A DNA stretch of 35,601 bases. Source: Nitrospirota bacterium (GTDB lineage Bacteria > Nitrospirota > Thermodesulfovibrionia > Thermodesulfovibrionales > Magnetobacteriaceae). Positions 32,733-35,601 of the stretch are shown piece by piece. Below the pieces are notes generated by a model. That model made no database searches. It was not told where the DNA came from and saw only the letters and a list, made by a program, of their open reading frames with translations. Location of the stretch: assembly GCA_015233045.1 (NCBI GenBank), contig JADFYL010000011.1, forward strand, positions 1 through 35,601, in the 5' to 3' direction. How positions within the stretch are numbered: the stretch's first letter is position 1; each line of letters opens with the position of its first letter. The position numbers and the translations under genes were made by a program.

Positions 32733-32786
32733 GCGACAATACTGTCGCGCTCCTACAATATTGTATGGTTTTTCGTCAATATTGAC
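32733..32786. promoter_or_regulatory. Three phased CAATAYTG palindromes
   Basis: Three perfect inverted repeats follow one another: GCGACA-ATAC-TGTCGC (32733-32748), TACAATATTGTA (32754-32765) and GTCAATATTGAC (32775-32786). Each has a CAATAYTG core, and their centres are 19 and 21 bases apart, about two helical turns. This is what a dimeric repressor or activator with cooperative binding would need. They lie about 110-165 bases before the lysozyme-like gene and over 200 bases before ftsH. The regulator is unknown. Confidence 0.5.
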
Positions 32787-32898
32787 TTTTTAAAGATCCC
32801 ATGCGAATAGGAGACCGGCGTCTTTACTCGCTTTATATGGCATTTATGCGAATTTTGGACATATATATAGGCAGTAACGCTATTAAGGGGGTAATGCG

Positions 32899-33339
32899 AT
32901 GATAGATAATTTTGAGAAGTCAATAGCATTTGTCCTTGACGCGGAGGGCGGGTATGCAGATGACTCCGATGATCTGGGCGGTGAGACAAAGTACGGTATC
33001 AGCAAGAGGGTATATCCCGATATAGACATAAAAAATCTCGGTGTCAGTGAGGCAATGGAGGTATATCGCCGCGACTACTGGCTCCCGTCAGGGTGCGATA
33101 AACTCGCCTGGCCAATGTGTCTTGTTCAGTTAGACACGGCCGTAAATATGGGTGTAGGAAAGGCTAATAACATTGTTAAGCGTGTGGATGGCCTGTCCCT
33201 GACTCAGAAAGTTAACGCGTATTTGGCAATTCGGAAAGATTACTACGAAGCCATCGCCGCCATGGGCAGTAATGCCCGATTTATAAGCGGCTGGTTAAAC
33301 CGCCTTGGGCGGTTAAATGAATACATTCAATCACATTAA
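32899..33339 (+). CDS. GH108 lysozyme-like protein (endolysin/secretion-activator type)
   Basis: This 146-residue protein has the GH108 catalytic motif near the start, AEGGYADDSDDLGGETKYGI, with the catalytic Glu at residue 16. A predicted peptidoglycan-binding PG_binding_3 region covers about 75-140 (VQLDTAVNMGVGKA). Such enzymes cut the glycan chain of peptidoglycan. They are found in phages and in secretion-linked loci (ZliS). There is no signal peptide. The ribosome-binding site is AAGGGGG. A small hydrophobic protein gene follows after 11 bases, reminiscent of a lysin-holin pair, though no other phage genes are near. Confidence 0.88.
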   Translation: MIDNFEKSIAFVLDAEGGYADDSDDLGGETKYGISKRVYPDIDIKNLGVSEAMEVYRRDYWLPSGCDKLAWPMCLVQLDTAVNMGVGKANNIVKRVDGLSLTQKVNAYLAIRKDYYEAIAAMGSNARFISGWLNRLGRLNEYIQSH

Positions 33340-33350
33340 GGAGGCCACAA

Positions 33351-33554
33351 ATGGGTAACATCACAATCCAGGGAGTCTTACAGTTAGGCGTAGGTATCCT
33401 AAGCCTGTTCGGAGGAGCCGGAGTACAAAGAAACTATGTCAGCGGTATTACAAACATCGTCGGCGCGCTAGAGTCTATGTTTGCACAGCCGCATGAGGTT
33501 GGCTCCGTAGCCGCAACCACCCCACCGGCGGCAACAACACCAGCAGCTTCCTAA
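33351..33554 (+). CDS. Small hydrophobic protein of unknown function, possibly holin-like
   Basis: This 67-residue protein has a hydrophobic/amphipathic core (about 8-45, LQLGVGILSLFGGAGV then ITNIVGALESMF) and a Thr/Pro/Ala-rich tail. There is no recognised domain. It follows the lysozyme-like gene by 11 bases with a strong AAGGAGG, so it is translated with it. A membrane-permeabilising role is possible from context, but it has only one marginal membrane segment. Confidence 0.55.
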   Translation: MGNITIQGVLQLGVGILSLFGGAGVQRNYVSGITNIVGALESMFAQPHEVGSVAATTPPAATTPAAS

Positions 33555-33572
33555 ATAAACTCATCAGCCACA

Positions 33573-33604
33573 CCCTCATGGTCATTATTGATTGACCCTG
33601 AGGG
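33573..33604 (+). terminator. Long hairpin after the lysozyme module
   Basis: CCCTCATGGTCA and TGACCCTGAGGG pair as an 11-bp stem with one mismatch and an 8-base loop, 19 bases after the small hydrophobic gene. No T-run follows, so it may be a processing or 3'-stabilising structure rather than an intrinsic terminator. Confidence 0.45.
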
Positions 33605-33690
33605 CATTACATCTATAAAGTGACAGGCCTCGGCTTGATTCTTGCCAAAGACTCGGGAAACAAAATGTGACTACATAAAACGTGATGATA

Positions 33691-33719
33691 TTGACAAAAA
33701 GGTGGTGGCCCTGTATTAT
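33691..33719 (+). promoter_or_regulatory. Strong sigma-70 promoter for the duplicated-domain gene
   Basis: TTGACA (33691-33696) and TATTAT (33714-33719) are spaced by exactly 17 bases. A leader of about 53 bases with GGAGG at 33769-33773 precedes the ATG at 33779. High expression is likely. Confidence 0.75.
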
Positions 33720-33778
33720 AGAGGTGACGCTTGTATCTCATGTTTAATGAGATCAATATTTCGACCTTGGAGGCAAAG

Positions 33779-34246
33779 ATGGCTAAGAAGACTTTCGGAC
33801 AGTTTGATGACATTATTGAATTCGCGGCAAAATTCGTGGAACAGCAAAAGGGCGTATGGGACCACACGGCATGGACAGATTTTTTGAAGGGGATTGGCAA
33901 GATGGGTTTTGACGTAGATGGAGAGATGCAATCGTATCTTGGTTCCCTGCTGGAATCTCTGAAAAAATACTATGACACCGCGGCATCCACTAGCGGGATA
34001 ACCACCGTGATGACAGGAATCGCAGAAAATACAGCCAGTTTTCTTAATAAGACAAAGGGCAGCTGGGACCATTCGGGTTGGGAGAAATACCTGAGCGATA
34101 TGCAGAAAAAAGGTGCGGAACTCTCCGATGAGACCGTTAAATATCTCGGCAGTGTCCTTGAAATTTCCAAAGAACTCTATCTTCTGCCCGCGCTTGCATC
34201 AAAGATGATGTCAAAAGGAACTGCTAAGAAGTCAAAAGAAGCCTAA
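33779..34246 (+). CDS. Protein with two copies of an unrecognised KGxWDH domain
   Basis: This 155-residue soluble, helical protein has a basic tail (SKGTAKKSKEA). Two halves align without gaps at an offset of 69 residues: residues 24-66 (KGVWDHTAWTDFL, then SYLGSLLESLKKYY) and 93-135 (KGSWDHSGWEKYL, then KYLGSVLEISKELY). The shared consensus is K-G-x-W-D-H-x-x-W-x-x-[FY]-L, 15-16 variable residues, then Y-L-G-S-x-L-E. I do not recognise the domain. ATG 33779 is preceded by GGAGG, and the longer frame from 33731 lacks one. A strong promoter and no operon partner suggest an abundant stand-alone protein, perhaps structural or a phasin/scaffold type. Confidence 0.75.
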   Translation: MAKKTFGQFDDIIEFAAKFVEQQKGVWDHTAWTDFLKGIGKMGFDVDGEMQSYLGSLLESLKKYYDTAASTSGITTVMTGIAENTASFLNKTKGSWDHSGWEKYLSDMQKKGAELSDETVKYLGSVLEISKELYLLPALASKMMSKGTAKKSKEA

Positions 34247-34388
34247 AGAAGGCAGAGAGGTCAGAGAAGGCTGAAAAAGGCAGGGGAGGCGGAGGATGCC
34301 TTGCTTGGTTGGGTTGGGCGCTGAGATGCGGCGATGTGATCGCGCCAGCGGTGAGTCGGCTGTGCGGTGCAACCGGAGGGGTTTATCT

Positions 34389-34712
34389 ATGATTGTTAGA
34401 AAGGTCGTGGTTTTAGTGTTGATATTGGCTGTTGGGTTTTTGGCGACTGGGTGTGGTTTTGTTTCGGACGGGCCGTTCGGCTGGGCGATGACAAATCATA
34501 GGACGCCCGTGGCAAAAGGACGAGCCTCCTCAGGATTCAGAGAAGGGCAGGCATGTCTTTATTCCTTTTTTGGTGCGGTCACTATAGGAGATGCCGGAAT
34601 TGAGGCCGCCATGCGTGACGGCGGATTAAAAGATGTCTTTACTATTGACAGCTATAGCCAGAGTTTCTTCGGCGCATACACAAGGCAATGCACCGTGATA
34701 GTTGGCAGTTAG
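34389..34712 (+). CDS. TRL-like family lipoprotein
   Basis: This 107-residue protein has a lipoprotein signal (VVVLVLILAVGFLATGC, lipobox ATGC, acylated Cys near residue 22). A short Gly-rich domain follows, with GREGQACLYSFFG-like and AVTIGDAGIEAAMRDGGLKDVFTIDSY segments. The G-D-x-x-I-x-x-A-x-x-x-G and final V-x-G pattern is that of the TRL family of small lipoproteins, whose function is unknown. ATG 34389 has GGAGGGG upstream; the open frame extends 31 codons further but without signal or site. It is probably monocistronic. Confidence 0.75.
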   Translation: MIVRKVVVLVLILAVGFLATGCGFVSDGPFGWAMTNHRTPVAKGRASSGFREGQACLYSFFGAVTIGDAGIEAAMRDGGLKDVFTIDSYSQSFFGAYTRQCTVIVGS

Positions 34713-34778
34713 CAGGGCGGGTTAAAGAGGTTATCTCAAATAACGCCGCCTTTGGCATGATATTAGTGGCATATGATG

Positions 34779-34928
34779 TTAGTGAAACATCTTGTTTTGG
34801 ATAACTGGCAAGGATATAGTGACACTGGTACGTTTGCCTTCCTCACTTTCAATATCAACAGTGTCTGCGTGGCGCTTTATTATCCCTTCCACTATTGATA
34901 ACCCTAATCCCTTTCCAGAACCAACTTT
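34779..34928 (-). pseudogene. Remnant of a histidine-kinase ATPase domain (C-terminus only)
   Basis: About 49 codons on the minus strand read as the end of a sensor kinase: KVGSGKGLGLSIVEGIIKRH is the G2-box helix, then VDIESEEGKRTSVTISLPV, the terminal strands of a GHKL ATPase, and a stop at 34779-34781. Upstream the frame is lost: no F-x-P-F-F-T-T-K or N-box is found in any frame before 34928. The signature Gly-rich segment is well preserved, suggesting fairly recent decay or deletion. Confidence 0.75.
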
Positions 34929-35476
34929 CCTTGGGGTATTTTTTTCTCGTCCACATCATCACTATTGTGCAACCGCCGATGTTCTGTCTCTGAAATAGTC
35001 ATAAACATGATAGACTCCCCACATACGATACCTCCAGCGCCAGCAGCCGCAGGGTTAAAGGGTTAAGGCCGTCTGTAATCCTACAAAAAATACGGGGCAA
35101 CTGCCACTACACCGATCCACCTCCTAATACACCCTGACCCTATTGCACAACTTTTATTAGGTAAATACCATGTTTTATTCGCTAAATTGTTACTATATAG
35201 TACAGCTATTATACCGTGTAATGCTTATAGCTATGTTGACTTAACATATACTAACATTGGTCATCACATATATGCTAACAGAATTCTTGTTATATATCAG
35301 TTACAGCAAAGGCACCGGAATGACGGAAAGGGACAAAGCCGGAATGATTGCATAGGTATTGTCTGCTTTATTTTTCAAATGCGATTGCCATGGGTTAAGG
35401 GGCAAGGACTAACGGACCAGGGAAGAGTGGAAAAAAGGATGATCAGGGGATACCCGTCCGGTTATTATTAGCTGAA
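34929..35476. other. Long region without a recognisable gene
   Basis: This AT-rich, non-coding-looking stretch follows the kinase remnant. An 11-base match AAAATACGGGG (near 35086) also occurs, on the opposite strand, in the intergenic repeat at about 32655. A CCGGAATGA motif occurs twice near 35317 and 35341. A frame of 94 codons on the plus strand (35187-35471) has no protein-like character and is not called. Nothing else can be supported. Confidence 0.4.
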
Positions 35477-35521
35477 TAGGACATTTCTATTTTGGTAAGA
35501 AGTAGGACATTTCTACGTTGG
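35477..35521 (+). repeat. Two direct 19-base repeats resembling an IS21/IS481-type terminal array
   Basis: TAGGACATTTCTATTTTGG (35477-35495) and TAGGACATTTCTACGTTGG (35503-35521) match at 17 of 19 positions with a period of 26 bases. Repeated GGACATTTCTA-TTTGG units are usual in the ends of insertion sequences that use multiple transposase-binding sites, such as IS21-like elements. A TTGACA (35523-35528) follows. The transposase would lie beyond the right edge of the window. Confidence 0.55.
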
Positions 35522-35601
35522 CTTGACAAGTTTTTGTGAATGTTTTTGCCCTAGAACCGACATAGAGAAGCGAAAAGAGTTAAAAGCCCCCGTGCTTTAA
35601 G

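Larger units (their letters stand above)
32507..32898. other. 392-base divergent intergenic region rich in inverted repeats
   Basis: This gap lies between ftsH (minus) and the lysozyme-like gene (plus). It holds the ftsH promoter, a hairpin of six G, TAA and six C (32638-32652), GCCGCC-TGTT-GGCGGC (32696-32711), three further palindromes (next entry) and the AAGGGGG ribosome-binding site of the plus-strand gene. The G/C hairpin, the GCCGCC hairpin and the nearby text look like a dispersed intergenic repeat family, which is a guess. No gene is seen. Confidence 0.6.

Noticed and set aside
35187-35471. 94-codon plus-strand frame near the right edge
   Set aside because: Odd composition, no ribosome-binding site, no domain, and it contains repeat-like DNA.
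1-35601. CRISPR array or tRNA/rRNA genes
   Set aside because: No regularly spaced direct repeats of CRISPR length and no tRNA-like cloverleaf with TTCRANYC-type arm were recognised by reading; a dedicated tRNA scan was not possible.

Overview
The window looks like a chromosomal segment of a Gram-negative bacterium. It carries lipoproteins with lipoboxes, a PilS/PilR/PilC type IV pilus set and a SurA-type periplasmic protein. It also holds cobalamin-dependent enzymes and gene blocks (ftsH-folP, miaA-hfq) seen in many Proteobacteria, Desulfobacterota and Nitrospirota. The overall style (many small operons with ATGA overlaps, corrinoid methyltransferase parts, SH3/M48/cyclase modules) reminds me most of Nitrospirota, possibly of the magnetotactic Magnetobacterium type. 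That assignment is inference from gene content and is not proven by any marker here.

Layout. (1) 1-156: the tail of a minimal nucleotidyltransferase gene and the stump of a HEPN partner gene, apparently a broken MNT/HEPN module. (2) 153-5850, + strand: an AT-rich surface-carbohydrate gene followed by a zinc-ribbon methyltransferase, a HisC-like aminotransferase and a B12-binding radical SAM enzyme, probably a secondary metabolite or envelope-sugar pathway. (3) 5869-9941, + strand: a CHASE2 class III adenylate cyclase overlapping an SH3-domain secreted protein, then an M48 metalloprotease lipoprotein and another lipoprotein. (4) 9965-12958: a small conserved protein divergent from glycogen phosphorylase, whose consensus promoter implies an almost leaderless mRNA. 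(5) 13117-16309, - strand: a three-gene cassette of corrinoid protein, UroD-type methyltransferase and a DUF1638-like/GGDEF diguanylate cyclase. This is the most unusual system in the window. (6) 16763-19700, - strand: pepA, cupin, Bcp peroxiredoxin, an anti-sigma-type ATPase and an unlisted 42-residue C2H2 zinc-finger protein. (7) 19775-23885, - strand: pilC-pilS-pilR. (8) 23995-27470, - strand: a large DUF4124/DUF5684 membrane protein with an acidic tail, a nitroreductase and a MerR regulator with a seven-cysteine tail. (9) 27588-32506, - strand: ftsH-folP-miaA, then hfq with its own promoter, a SurA_N protein and a YajD-like HNH protein. (10) 32507-35601, + strand and accessory in character: a row of three phased palindromes, a GH108 lysozyme-like protein, a small hydrophobic protein, a duplicated-domain protein of unknown function, a TRL-like lipoprotein, a histidine-kinase remnant and repeats resembling an IS21-type end.

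How it fits together. Several blocks concern sensing and second messengers: cAMP from the CHASE2 cyclase, c-di-GMP from the DUF1638-like/GGDEF protein, and two-component control of pili by PilS/PilR. The corrinoid cassette could link one-carbon (methyl donor) status to c-di-GMP and hence to motility or attachment. That link is a hypothesis from gene order and domain fusion only. No tRNA, rRNA, CRISPR array or cobalamin riboswitch was recognised.
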